Source: Phoebastria nigripes (lineage: Eukaryota > Chordata > Aves > Procellariiformes > Diomedeidae). From it: DNA of 64,000 bases. The DNA lies in the NCBI GenBank assembly GCA_035582835.1, contig JAYKAV010002419.1, positions 130,323 to 194,322 of the forward strand, written 5' to 3'. Below the pieces are notes generated by a model. The model was not told the origin of the DNA. It saw nothing but the letters and a program-made list of their open reading frames with translations, and did no database searches. Every line of letters starts with the position of its first letter. Position 1 is the stretch's first letter. Of this stretch, positions 37,466 through 48,723 are shown one piece after another. The position numbers and the translations under genes were made by a program.

Positions 37466-39630
37466 AGCACAGTTGGTTTGTTCGTCTTGTCCTGCATATC
37501 GCTCAGTTTTTGGTCCTCGTATCCTAGACAAGGGAGTACATTAGCTCCCTTTTCCTTTACACCTTCTTCCTATTACTCCTCTTCAGCTCGAGTCTACTTT
37601 GTTGTGATGCAGAATTGGATTAAATGAGCAACCACAGACTTTACTCATATACCTGTAACAGCTATTGAATCTACATTTGGTTTGTTTTTCAGAGCAACAA
37701 TTTGGGGGTTATTTGGTGCAACATGTTAGGAGGTGAGACTCCCTGAGTAGCTGGGGGAGCATGGTGGGGAGGAGTTGGGTCAGTGGCCTGGAGTTTGGCA
37801 ACTCCCAGCTGGCCTTTCCTCATGATAGTCCTCATGTTGAGTTTCACCTTGTCACCGGGAAGGAGGGGAACCAGAGTAAGGTTGTGTTGGGGAACAGGTA
37901 TGTACTACATTGAGATGAGATAAAGGACAGCAAATTCTTGGAAAAAAATATATGGCGCTAGCATTTTTGTAATTGCAATTTTTTTTTTTTTTTAAAGAAA
38001 CAGCATCATGCTAATTCTAATTCTGTGCCACTCCTGGATTTAAGCATTATTACACTGCAGATGATAACACAAGTTTATCTGTAAAATTCTTTAACTGTGG
38101 TTTTTGTTTCCCAGCTTGACTTCTTTTTCTCTTCTTGTCTTTGATTGGCTTCCAAAAAAGTTATTAACATGTTGCAAAACAAATACAAGGGGCTGCTGAA
38201 GCTTATTAAAAATGGTTTCTTTTGTTCATATCTGGCAGTTGACAAATTGTCTTGTGCTCTATCTTACCTGCTCCCGTGTGAAAGGTTACGTGAGAAAATG
38301 GCTGCAAATAAATTGCCATTGAATGTTGTTGAAGACTAAGCATACAGCTTCTCTATTAAGGATGTCTTTTAAAGCTCCCTATTCAGGCTCCCCCCGCTGC
38401 ATGTCTCTCTAATACTTGTCTGTTATATTATGTTTGGCACAGAAGGAAACATTAAATAGAAAAGAAACGTCTGACTGTGGTGTTTCTAGACCCTATTATC
38501 CCTCTGTCAAATGTCCACATGAGAAGGGTACAATTTTTGTCCATACTGATGATGATTTCTGAAGGTTTTACTAACTGTCTTCAGAGTGAATTGCTAGAAA
38601 CAAATGAAATCGAAAAGCATATTTTTGCAGCTTTGGAAATCTTACTTAAATCAGTGTAATGAGACGCACTCAGTAAAATGTAATTATTCTCACTTCTCCA
38701 TGTGTCAAAGAAATCAGCAGTATGGTTAGGGAGCGGAGGGTTACAGTGAGCTTGTTATTTTTATACAGAGCCAGATACTGCTTGTGTGTAGTAAATTGTA
38801 AATAGCAGATAATGCAGTTTTTATGTGTACTAAATACCCTGCAAGAACTAACGGGGTTGTTACTTCATTAAGGGTTTCAAAGAGGGCATAAATGTCAAAA
38901 GCAGAGCTCGAGTGTTTAAATCACTAGACCATTTCCACCCTCCACCCCTCATGTCACAGCTCTGGGACCGGCAGCTTCTGCCGTTGCTATTTCGAGGAGG
39001 GCGCAGTTCCTCTGAATTTTCAGAATGATAGTGAAAGGGCCCCGTGTGAAACACCAAGATAAGGCTTTTGACTCATACTTTTGGGGGCAGTGGAAAATGA
39101 AGGCAGTTGATTCTGCCGTGTGGAAGAGGTGGTATAACAGTCCCTTGTAAGTAAGGCTGCGTATGCTTTCTCTCATTCGTGTTTGAATGGTGCGCGGAGG
39201 TGAAAGAGAGAGGAGACAACAGGAGACCCAGTTACTCTGATATTAAGCCCAGTAACTCAGTTTAACTCTCAGTGGCTTTCCATTTGTTTTTTTCAGTTTT
39301 TCATGCCTTAAAATTTTCCCAAGCAAGTATGGATTTGTCGTGGACCTCTTCAGCACAGAGGGCAAATAACAGACCACAAGTTTAAAACTCATCAGACTGG
39401 AGAATATCTTCAGGAAAAAAAGATTCAGTCTTGAGCACTGGATTGGCGAACCTGTTATGTCCTTGAGTTCGTTGTTCCAGAGGTTAATTGTCATCACTGT
39501 AAAAATGTGTGCCCCTCTTTTGCCAGGGCTCTAGTTGCGTGTTTCTCTGCAAGAGCAGAGTTTTCATTCTCCAGTATTTTCTCTGTGCGGTGCTACACTT
39601 CAGAAGAAAGGGAGACGAAGACGCATAATC

Positions 39631-39656
39631 ATAGTAATAGTAATAGTAATAATAAC
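39631..39656. repeat. (TAA/TAG)n trinucleotide repeat
   Basis: Repeated ATAGTAATAGTAATA units. A run of 12 C follows at 39700-39711. On the minus strand this reads as poly-tyrosine, which is an artefact of the repeat. Confidence 0.85.
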
Positions 39657-41007
39657 AAAGATGATGAGAAGATGTTGTAGGAAAAGTTACTGGATCTGAC
39701 CCCCCCCCCCCATGAAGGCGCTTTAGGGAATGTGTAACTTCAGCCACAGCAACAGTGGAAGTACTTGTGTTTGTAGCATAACTCCCATGCTCAAGTATTT
39801 GCAGGATCAGGCTTTATGTGTAAGTGCTGAAGCGTAGTTCAGTGGTATGTTGGGTGGTGTTCAGACATTGCTGAAAACGGTGCATTAAATAGCACTTTGA
39901 ATTGCAAAGTGCTGGTTCAGTTTTGTCTATGAGAATGATAACACTTATTATCTGATTGTTCCCTGCGCAAATCTCACCTCAGGAAAAATTAAATTATGTT
40001 TGAATTCAGCTAAAGCAAAGTATATCATTATTTCCTTTCGTTATTAAAAGGGATTTTTACTGTTTGTTTGTTAAAACTGAAGCAGCTGCCATGTTAGAGC
40101 CTTAGATGACGTAAAAGCAAATACAGAGGCAGAGCCATTTACAGTACAATTGGCTTGTTTAATGTGATTTAATTCCTCTTCTTGGCTTCGTCATATTACC
40201 AAATTATGTTTTCAGCCCCCCTCCCCTTTTTAATTCTTTCTTCTTTTTGTTATCAGCAGAATTGAAGCTGCTTATCAGTAACCACGACAACCAGGATAAA
40301 TACTTGTTTTAAAGCTGATGCATATTCAACCTGAATGGTCCACATGACCCAGAACATTCAAGAGGACAGGCAGCATGTGCTCCCTTCTACAATCAATCTC
40401 CCCCTTCCCCCCATCTCCATCTGCTTTAGAAAGCTAATAGGGCAGTTTAAAAACCTTTTATATCAGAGTGGTTTTCTGTAGCCATCCGTGGCGGTTTGGA
40501 CCTGGGCTAGCCCATGCCTGTGACCTGAGGAGTAAGGAGAAAAGGAAATTTTGGGAAGCAGGGAGACAATTTCACAGCCCAGCTCTGAACTTGGCCGCAC
40601 CCCCAGCATCGGCTCACTTTTCTCGTGCTCCTCCAGCTATTATTGTGGCAGTCACCTGCCATTCAGCAGGAGGGCGAACCGCTGCTTTGCAAACCCTCCA
40701 TGGAGGGGGAAGATAATCCCAGCCGGGCAGCAGCTAAATAAAATGAAGGAGTGACTGGGATTGTGCGGGACAGGGAAAACAGTTGTGGTAGGAGAGAAGC
40801 CTCAACACAGAGCCCCGACCTGGTCCATCCCCTGTCTCTGGTGGAGGCAGGCAGGCTGGCTGGGGTGCCCGGAGATGGTCGCTTCCCTTTCGAGGAAACT
40901 CAGGAAACTCTGACTTACCCAGAAACCCCACTGACAAGGATTTCTGCCTGGGCTCTTTGCTCTCTCCCTTGCTCTCTAAGTTGCTTGATACTGTAGAATA
41001 AATCCTT

Positions 41008-41130
41008 TAAGCTCTCTCTGTCTCAGTTTCTCTCTCTGTGTAATGGGGATAATAATTTTTACTCATCTCCATAAAGCAGTTTGAGGCCTGTGGATGGAAG
41101 GGTTATATAAAAGCTGGAAATGGCAATTGT
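41008..41130 (+). repeat. MIR SINE 3' half fragment
   Basis: CTCTCTCTGTCTCAGTTTC, CTGTGTAATGGGGATAATAA and ACTCATCTC-type words, then a GTGGATGGAAGGGTTATATA end, follow the MIR 3' half (lowered-count TCAGTTTCCTCATCTGTAAA-like block). Moderately diverged. Confidence 0.65.
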
Positions 41131-42954
41131 CAGTCACTCTTCTTTTGAGTCTAGAAACACCTCATAAACCCGCTTCCTAAGGCGCAGGAGGATCCTGGGA
41201 GCCCAGGGTAGGAGCTGCAGTTATGAGAAGCTGAATATTGGATTAGGGTATGAAAAAGGATGTTGAATGCCTGGTTGGAAACTTTTTCAGTATTAAATTT
41301 ATTTCGTCTTCTTCAAAAATAGGATTTATGATTCGAATTCAGAGTGATTTAATGAGATAAATATTATGGAAGATTTGATTATATGGACCTACTGTCAGTC
41401 ATCGATCAACATACTCTGTTTCGTCCCCATTAAGTAGGACTAGAACAACTCAGATCCAAATCACCAACTGTAAAATGTTCTTCAACCATGTGCTTTAAGT
41501 ACGCATTAGATGGTGCTGTCTTTTTTCCGTTTTTTTTAATGACTGTATTGCTGTTGGGTTGAACAGTAGTTTCAATCTCCAGTAGATTTGTAAGTATTCT
41601 CTTTCTTTCAAATGTTAAACTAATCTTAGGAATTCTCTGAACGGCTGATGCTCTGCTGGCACTGTGACAGAAAACGGAGGGCTGGGGAAGTGGCACAAAA
41701 TTCTGAGAATTAGCTCTGTCTCCTCCTTACAAGGGAAGAAATACCTGATACATGCTGAAAGGCTGCGTTTATTCTGTATATTGGCAGAANTGGCTTTTGC
41801 CTTCTCATCAATTTAAAAGCAAAATCAGGCAGGCAAATGTCCATGTAAGAATTACAGGCAACTTGTTAACATCATCATTATCTGGTAAACATAAATGTAA
41901 TCACTGTGTTCCGTATCCTGCAACACGTTGCCTTTGTTCTTGATTACATTAGCATTCAAATAGAGGGGGGTTCTCAAAGCAAGGATGAGTAGCATGGGTC
42001 CTGCCAAAAAAGCGGTATCCCTGTTGTGTCAATAATTTACCCAAATTTATTTAAACCCAAAACCACAGATTTCCTGTCCCATCTCATGAGGTTAAATCAT
42101 TACTGTATTTGCATTTATCTGTGAGAGAAATATGATTCTTAGATCAGTATTTTTAGGTCTTGTGATTAATTAGCCAGCCAAGGCACACCAAGTGGCGTTA
42201 CTAGAGCGAACAAAGACCATGGGAATGAAAAGGCAGGGTGGATTGGAAGAGATGTGTTTGATAAGTCTTCCCTAATCACTGGAGAGAGAGTGGATTGGTG
42301 TGCTAGAGCATGCAGAAGTAGTTTTGTGATGGTGATGCAGCTACCTGAACTCCTCAGCTGTTGCTCCTAGCTTGCAGCAGCCTTGTGCAAAGGGACGTGG
42401 ATTCCTGCTGGGGTTCTTAGCCTTGTCTCTGCGCAGGGGATTCGATGTGTGAAGTGGTCAAGCAAGGAGCCAGCCATAATTCTCCCGTGAAGGTTATTTT
42501 ATTGGGAGAGCCATCCTTTCTCTCATAGAAGTACCCAGAGATGTAGGTGATGATTGGCATTACTTCTTGGCCAGCTGCAGTTATCTGGGCGATGACTTGG
42601 GGGTATTTGGCAGGTTATGACTGAATGGTGTTACAGGAAGGTGTTTTCATCGCAAGATTCCTCTTAAAGGTTTTTCGGTCATAAAGACCCAGTTTCTTCT
42701 TCGTCCTTCTGGTTACTCTTTCACTGTGTTTCTGTTGCTCTTCAACTTTTTGAGGGATTCAAGTTTTCTAGGTAATCATGTAGTAAGGTCGTTTCTGTCT
42801 GCTGGAAAGCTGTGCTATCTTGCCTTGGGATGTTATTAGAACAGGCAGCTTTGAGATGTGCAGAGCCTGTCTGACCTGCAGTTGTTGGTTTTGAAGGGTC
42901 AGCTATGCACATCTTTGTCTTGTCTATACCTGTGTTCTCATGCCCGTACTGCAG

Positions 42955-43066
42955 AAAGTCCTTGCCAAAGGAGTAGAACAGGGGAAGGAGAACTGGATCC
43001 TATCTTACGAGCTGGAAGAGCCAAAGTCCATTGTCACAGATGAGATTAACCTTTTTTATCTTGATG
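42955..43066 (+). other. Candidate exon of unknown origin inside intron 3
   Basis: 112 bp bounded by a strong acceptor (pyrimidine-rich stretch then CCCGTACTGCAG) and a consensus donor (GATG|gtgagt). One frame is open throughout and reads plausibly as protein (KVLAKGVEQGKENWIL, then SYELEEPKSIV), with acidic and aromatic residues well mixed. I do not recognise the peptide. If spliced between the ARID5B exons, the incoming phase is 1, which reads through to an in-frame TGA near the exon's 3' end, and 112 is not a multiple of three. Inclusion would therefore truncate ARID5B (poison exon). Alternatives are an exon of an unrelated transcript or chance. Confidence 0.35.
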
Positions 43067-44237
43067 GTGAGTGTATCTGCTGGGAGGGGATTTTTTTAGC
43101 GTACATTTGGACCGTCGCTTTGGCATAGGGCAGACTGCGTTGTCACTTAGGTGAAATTCATTTCACTCACTTAATTTGATCTGCAAATTAAGCCTCTAGA
43201 CTAAGCTAGTTGTCATTGATGAGGGAGTAGTAACTCCAGAGAGTGATTGATCCATGTCTTACAAAACAGCAGGTTGGAAGGAGATCTCTCTGACGACATA
43301 GGGATCTGCACAACTGTCGTAGACTGAAACTGCATTATTAGATGAAACGAGTCCCATCCTGTGTGCTCCAGGGGGTTGCTGAGGACCGGTCTTGGGAGGG
43401 CAGTGACACCTGAATGCTGCCCTGCAATAGTCAAGAGACATCCCATCTTGGGAGTCACAGCTGTGTTCATTCAGCACAGCTAACCCTCGCCGTTCCCAGT
43501 CCCTCCGGACATCCAGATGCATCCTCCATTACCTCTGTATCTGCAACATATTGATGATATGGTCAAAGCCATGCATACAAGCAACAATAAACTAATTATG
43601 ATATGTGCATCCTCTGGGAGACCCCCTTAGTAACTGAAGGTGATGAAAGAAGGCAGAGTAGCGAGGGCACTGTGCGGGAAAGGAGCCTGATGGACAGAGC
43701 CCTGCAACTTCCTTCATTTTTGCTCTATATTCCAAATAACTCCCTTGCTCAATTTGCTACCCACACACCAAAGCATTGTCCCATTTTATCTGGTTCCCCT
43801 GATACTTCCATTGCTTATCTTATGAAGATCTGTGTTAACATTTATCAAAACAAATGGCAAGCCTGGGACCTTTTAAGTAGTTTTTTTAGTTAATAAAACC
43901 AATCTTCTACTTCTGTTATGTTAAAAGTACATTATCTTTTTATTACAAACTCTCTACAGCTCTGTCTGTTTTCCTTCTTGGCAATTTCATGACTGCTCCA
44001 GTTGATTGCTGTATGGAGAATTACAAAATCATTAAGGGTGGGGTTTTACCAGCTGACTTACAGTACAAGCCATTTCTCAAAATAACCACAACAGTGCAAT
44101 ACTGATGTGTAATTTACGTCACAGTATGTTTTTATGAAATAGTTTGTGGCTTATTCATTTAGATTTAGAACTGAATATCTCTTCTCTCGCTTTTTAATCA
44201 AGCTTTCTTCTTTCTTTTTTTTTTTTTTTTTTTTTTN

Positions 44238-44271
<34 letters not shown>

Positions 44272-47200
44272 TAATATTTTCCACTCCTAGGCTTGGCTTG
44301 CCTCCAATTTAGCAGCTACAGTGAGGAGGAAAAAAATGTTTTTTTTTTTTCTTTCGCCTGCAGTTTAACTGCAAGTGTGTTTTCCTCTTTGATGTATATA
44401 TTTGTGTTAACTGCCTCAGAAGAGATGGTAGGTTTGTGGTAGAATAGGTCGCACAAAGGTAGAGCAGAGAATTGATAAGAGAGATGCAAAAGTTTGGAAT
44501 TTCAAACCATAGCAAGCGAGTGACGCTATTTAGCCTCCTGCTCTAGTACATTTCCTTTTTAAAAATGACTTTCTGTATAATGTCTTGTAATTAGAACAGG
44601 AAATCATTGAGTAACTGTAAGAAGAATAAGAGCACTTAAACTGAAAAGAAAATTACCTTCCGAGAAATTATATTCACAATTCTTTTTTCCTTTAAATTTT
44701 TTTTTCTTCCCTTCACATTACCGTGTTGGTAATGATAGTAACAGATGTACGTACCCTTATCTGTATCATTGTTCTGCTTATGTTTTCTGGGGGAAAAAAA
44801 TCATTTTCAGTAATACAAAAAATGAATGGACAGAAAATGGGAAATGCCTAATTACAAAAAATATTCTGTGTCACAACAGAGTAGCAANTAAATTGAAACT
44901 TCAATATAATTATCAATAACAGTCGAGCCTGGAAGGGTGCCAGGCGCGTAAAGTTGGTGCTCAGCCTTTATGTGGTTGCTAGGAGCACGGCGAAAAGTAT
45001 AAAGCTTAGAGAAAGGAATGTCTAATGTAATAAAGTAACAGAAGGTAGCATAAATCATTGTGAGAGCAGTTCATATTGACATTATTTTACTTAAATTGGG
45101 TCGAAACTAGACATTTAGTCTTACAAGAGGCACAAATTCATATTTCTTCTGCAGAAATAACTCTGTGCTTTCTGGGAAGAAGTGGAGTGTGCTTTCCTAG
45201 CACCAGCCTCGTACATATTTGGAATCTTTTAAGCAAAAATTTTCAGATGTTTGTTTCTGTTGGCATCCAAATGCATTTGCACTAATACGATTAAAAGAAC
45301 TAAAGGGCAAAATACTTGGCAGCTTTTGCAGTTGAGGTAATTAGGTACAGGAAGGAACATGCATAGTTTTTCCATCAAGCTCTATAAAATCCTGGTGTGA
45401 AGGTCTTTTTAAAGAAAAAAATGCTTACTGATGTTGAGAGTAGATTATGGCGGTTAGCAATAACATTATAGGCTGATGTTTCTGAAACAAGCAAACAAAA
45501 AGCGAGTTACAGTTTTGTATTTCTCTGCTCTCTCTGTAAATAGTTCTGGCTCTAGACGGATTTGTTAGGAATTCGTGCTTTTAGCAGGCTTTATTTTTTT
45601 TTCTTTTGGGGCTTTTAATTGTCTTGTGTTACATATTAAAAATGGTTGTGCTGATTTGAAAAGTCAGTTCTTGCATAGATTCATTGTGTTTGGCATTTCA
45701 TGCATCTCTTACTTACAAAGACAACTTGAAGAACATGTAATCCAACGTAAATGCCAGGCTGTGCCAAATCCCAGCTCTCTTTACCCCTCACAAAGGGAAC
45801 TGTTGGATTACATCTATGCATATATAGGCAGTGCTCGGAAGGCAGGGGTGGAACCTTGCCTCCTAATTACAGTTTCTCTGTTTTCAGCCTTGAAATACGT
45901 AAATAAATTAAAAATTGACATTGGAGGGGGTTATTAAAACACACAGTTATGATATAAGCTTGGGATTAGAGTAATTTCAGTTGAGCCTTACAAACAGCGT
46001 ACTGTAGGTTTTATCTTTTACCATGTTCTCTCTGTTGAAGCTAAAATANGATGCAGAAATACAGCATCTCAGTTTTTTTAAGATCTCAGTTAAATGTTTT
46101 TAGAAATCACGTTGTTTTTCTTCATTTTAATGGAATGTGAGGCACGTTTTGATCTCTCCTCCTCCTAAGAGTAAACTCTTTCTCATCATATTTATCAAAA
46201 ATATTCAGCAATATACACTAAGCCCACCCTTAAATGGCGCGTGTTAGATTTTGCTAGAAGAAAAATACTTCTTCTTTGGGCTTGCATTTTATTAGGGATT
46301 GGTCTACTTTGATTTCTCTTTTCTCATGTGGGCGTGGTTGAGAAAAAAAGTCTTTGTTCCAGGAACACTCTGTTTGTCTTTCACTAAACAAATCTTCAGT
46401 TTATTCAGCCTTTGTTCATTCTTAGATTTATCTATTGAGGCTGGACTGAATAAAGAAAGGAAACAAATGCATCATGAAGTACTCATTGGAGTTGCACAAG
46501 CATGTGTAAAAGTGATCCTGTAAAAAATGACTTGATTTTAATTTATGCCAGGGGATTGAGTTAAGTTGTCAGTTGTCAGGGGTAGAAAGTTTGTGTAATT
46601 CTGCGCAGGGGCTTACAGCACATTTGTCTAGAAACTAATGGTTTACTACAAAGGCACATGGGACATACATTTATATATACCCTGTTTAAAAAGCTGACCA
46701 CATCCTGGCATAAGAAAAGTGCTGTCAGATCAACAGATTCAGCTCACCACTATCTACACAAAGGTATAAAGTAGTAATAACTGTCAGGCAGGCGTATATG
46801 AAACCCTCGAAGGAGCTGAAGGATGGATCATGTGCTTGTTAATTCCTAGAACAGTTTTCTTGATCTGATTTTTAGAGTTTGCTAATAAAGAAGAGAGCGC
46901 CTTATTCCCAGGAGCAATTGGCTCAATCGTGCTGTTGTGTAGGCTTATGGGATACTTACTTGTTGAAAACAAAGAAAAGCATGACCACATCCTGATTGAC
47001 CAAAAGAGGTTTTAGGGCCATAAATTTTATTTTTGTAGAAAAGTAATGTAAATGCTGTTTACCAAAATGTATTACTCTTACATTTTTACACAAATTGTTT
47101 GATCTCCCCACCTACATCAGGGTAGTGGGGAAAGTTCTTGAGTTTTTAAAAGTGATGGCTTTCAGGAGCTGTGCTTGTAAAAACAGTACTTCCCAAGTCT

Positions 47201-48466
47201 GTCTGCCGTGTTGATTTTTTTTGCAGCATTGCATTCATCTGCAGTGATGACATTCTAGGTGATATATCTGCTTCCAGAGACTTCTTAAAATTTAGCCTCT
47301 TATGTGTCAACATTTCCATTGCCTCACGCGAATCAAGATGAGTTGTGCCATCGTATTTAGTTGGGGAGAACTGATCTGACATTTCTTTCAATATCTGAAA
47401 TGATTTTTACCTTAAGGGTAAGAAAGATGATTTCAGTATTGGTAATGGGATTAAATAGTAGACCTTTTGTCTCTGACAGAAGAAATAGCTGAGTTATTCA
47501 GTAATCACAGTACAGCAGAAAACGTAAACTGCATGCTCTTGCTTTGTCTTCATTGGCATGCATGGAAAGCCATGTTCAGTTACCCCACCTGAGGAGATAA
47601 ATGAGCATAAAAAGAAGTGCTGTTAAGTACTGGCTGCATACCTGCAAATGAATAATTTCTCATGTTTGTGTCTCTGGTTGGGTTTTTTTGCTGTTAGGTT
47701 TCCTGCTGGTTATCATATGATGAAACTTGTGATATTTCAAAATCTGCCGCCTTTATGTCTAATATCATCTAAAATCTGGGGGAATAGAACGGTCTGAGCT
47801 CTAGATTGCTTTGTATTTTGAGCCCACATTTCGACAGTACAAGCTGTTTGGAAATTCTTTTGCTCGTTGTGCTCTGTAGGTGTTTTATTGAGTCCTGCTG
47901 CATTTGCAGTTAATGTGAGGAAAGTTATTTCCACCTGTTGGGGTAGCTTAGCATCAATGACCAGGTCAGATCAGCCCACCTCCCTGGCCCAGGGGCCCTT
48001 TGGTAGTTGCCAGTATCAGATACTTCAAAGAAGAATTAATAGCTGTATGCTCTGGGGCTTGTATATTATTATTTTTAAAAGACGTTAGCTGGTGTAAATA
48101 TAAGTTCAGTAAGGCTGTATAGGGTGCTGAGTAAAAATGACAGATAATATTTCTATCAAAGCAGCCAAATTGGCAAAGTATGGGGAGTGCTTTGATTCAG
48201 GCCGTTGGCCAACTTCTGCAGAGCGGTGTTTTCTTACTCATCCAGGTAGAGTTCTTGTGGGTAAGCGTGGGAGAACTGAACAGAAAGCCAGAAAAGAAGC
48301 TGTTTCAATAAACTTTTTTTAAATTTCTATTTTTAACCTTTCTTTCAAAAACCACTGTGCTATAAAAGATAGGTCTTGAGAAAAGACTGAACCAGTAGGC
48401 CATGGGTTTTCTGAGATGCTTGAGTTACAGCCCTTGTTTTGTATTTTTCTGACATCCTAAGAGTGG
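43067..48466. other. Distal intron 3 DNA, no gene recognised
   Basis: AT-rich with many homopolymer runs. Open frames are short (120 codons at 45575-45937, + strand, hydrophobic start, no domain recognised). Undetermined bases are at 44237, 44888 and 46049. Confidence 0.5.
44215..44265. repeat. 51-bp T tract with one undetermined base
   Basis: Uninterrupted T apart from N at 44237, preceded by a T/C-rich lead. The length is likely polymorphic or mis-assembled. No retroposon body recognised. Confidence 0.9.
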
Positions 48467-48492
48467 TTTTTTTTTTTCTTTTCCTCTTCCAG
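48467..48492 (+). promoter_or_regulatory. ARID5B: 3' splice site of ARID5B exon 4
   Basis: 24 consecutive pyrimidines precede AG|GCGAG. Candidate branch points are CTGAC (48449-48453) and CCTAA (48456-48460). A strong acceptor fits the long upstream intron. Confidence 0.85.
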
Positions 48493-48723
48493 GCGAGGAT
48501 GATGAAGATTCAAACCTGCTAATTCTCAGCTACCCACAGTACTGTCGATATCGTTCCATGTTAAAGCGCATTCAGGACAAGCCTTCTTCAATACTAACAG
48601 ACCAGTTTGTTTTAGCCCTGGGAGGCATTGCAGTAACAAGCAAGAACCCCCAAATCTTCTACTGTCGGGATACATTTGATCATCCTACTCTAATAGAAAA
48701 TGAAAGTATATGTGATGAGTTTG
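48493..48723 (+). CDS. ARID5B: ARID5B coding exon (human exon 4 equivalent)
   Basis: 231 bp, phase 1 at both ends (2 + 76 codons + 1). The first two bases complete the Gly codon started at 13235. The product runs EDDEDSNLLILSYPQYCRYR, then MLKRIQDKPSSIL, GGIAVTSKNPQIFYCRDTFD and HPTLIENESICDEF, nearly identical in pattern to mammalian ARID5B just before the basic linker and ARID domain. The donor is TTTG|gtaagt, and the dangling G should pair with the next exon to encode Ala. The acidic EDDED start is the most variable part. No stop or frameshift is present. Because the exon is symmetric (length divisible by three), skipping it would keep the frame. The next exon, which leads into the ARID domain, is not in the window. 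Confidence 0.96.

Larger units (their letters stand above)
37466..42954. other. Intron 3 DNA, no gene recognised
   Basis: Mostly AT-rich unique sequence. A T run lies at about 37979-37994. A RUNX-type TGTGGTTT lies near 38096. 40470-40960 is a GC-richer patch with short overlapping frames. An undetermined base is at 41790. Confidence 0.45.
13236..48492 (+). other. ARID5B: ARID5B intron 3 (35,257 bp, complete)
   Basis: A phase-1 GT-AG intron between two exons that join in frame. The 5' splice site is gtgagtat. The 3' site has a 24-nt uninterrupted pyrimidine tract (48467-48490) before AG, with a possible branch point CTGAC at 48449-48453. In human, intron 3 carries the common variants associated with B-lineage childhood leukaemia and contains haematopoietic enhancers, so the orthologous DNA here is a plausible regulatory domain. 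The corresponding positions cannot be placed without an alignment. Confidence 0.9.

Noticed and set aside
39484..39747. Minus-strand frame with a poly-Tyr run
   Set aside because: Produced by the TAA/TAG trinucleotide repeat.
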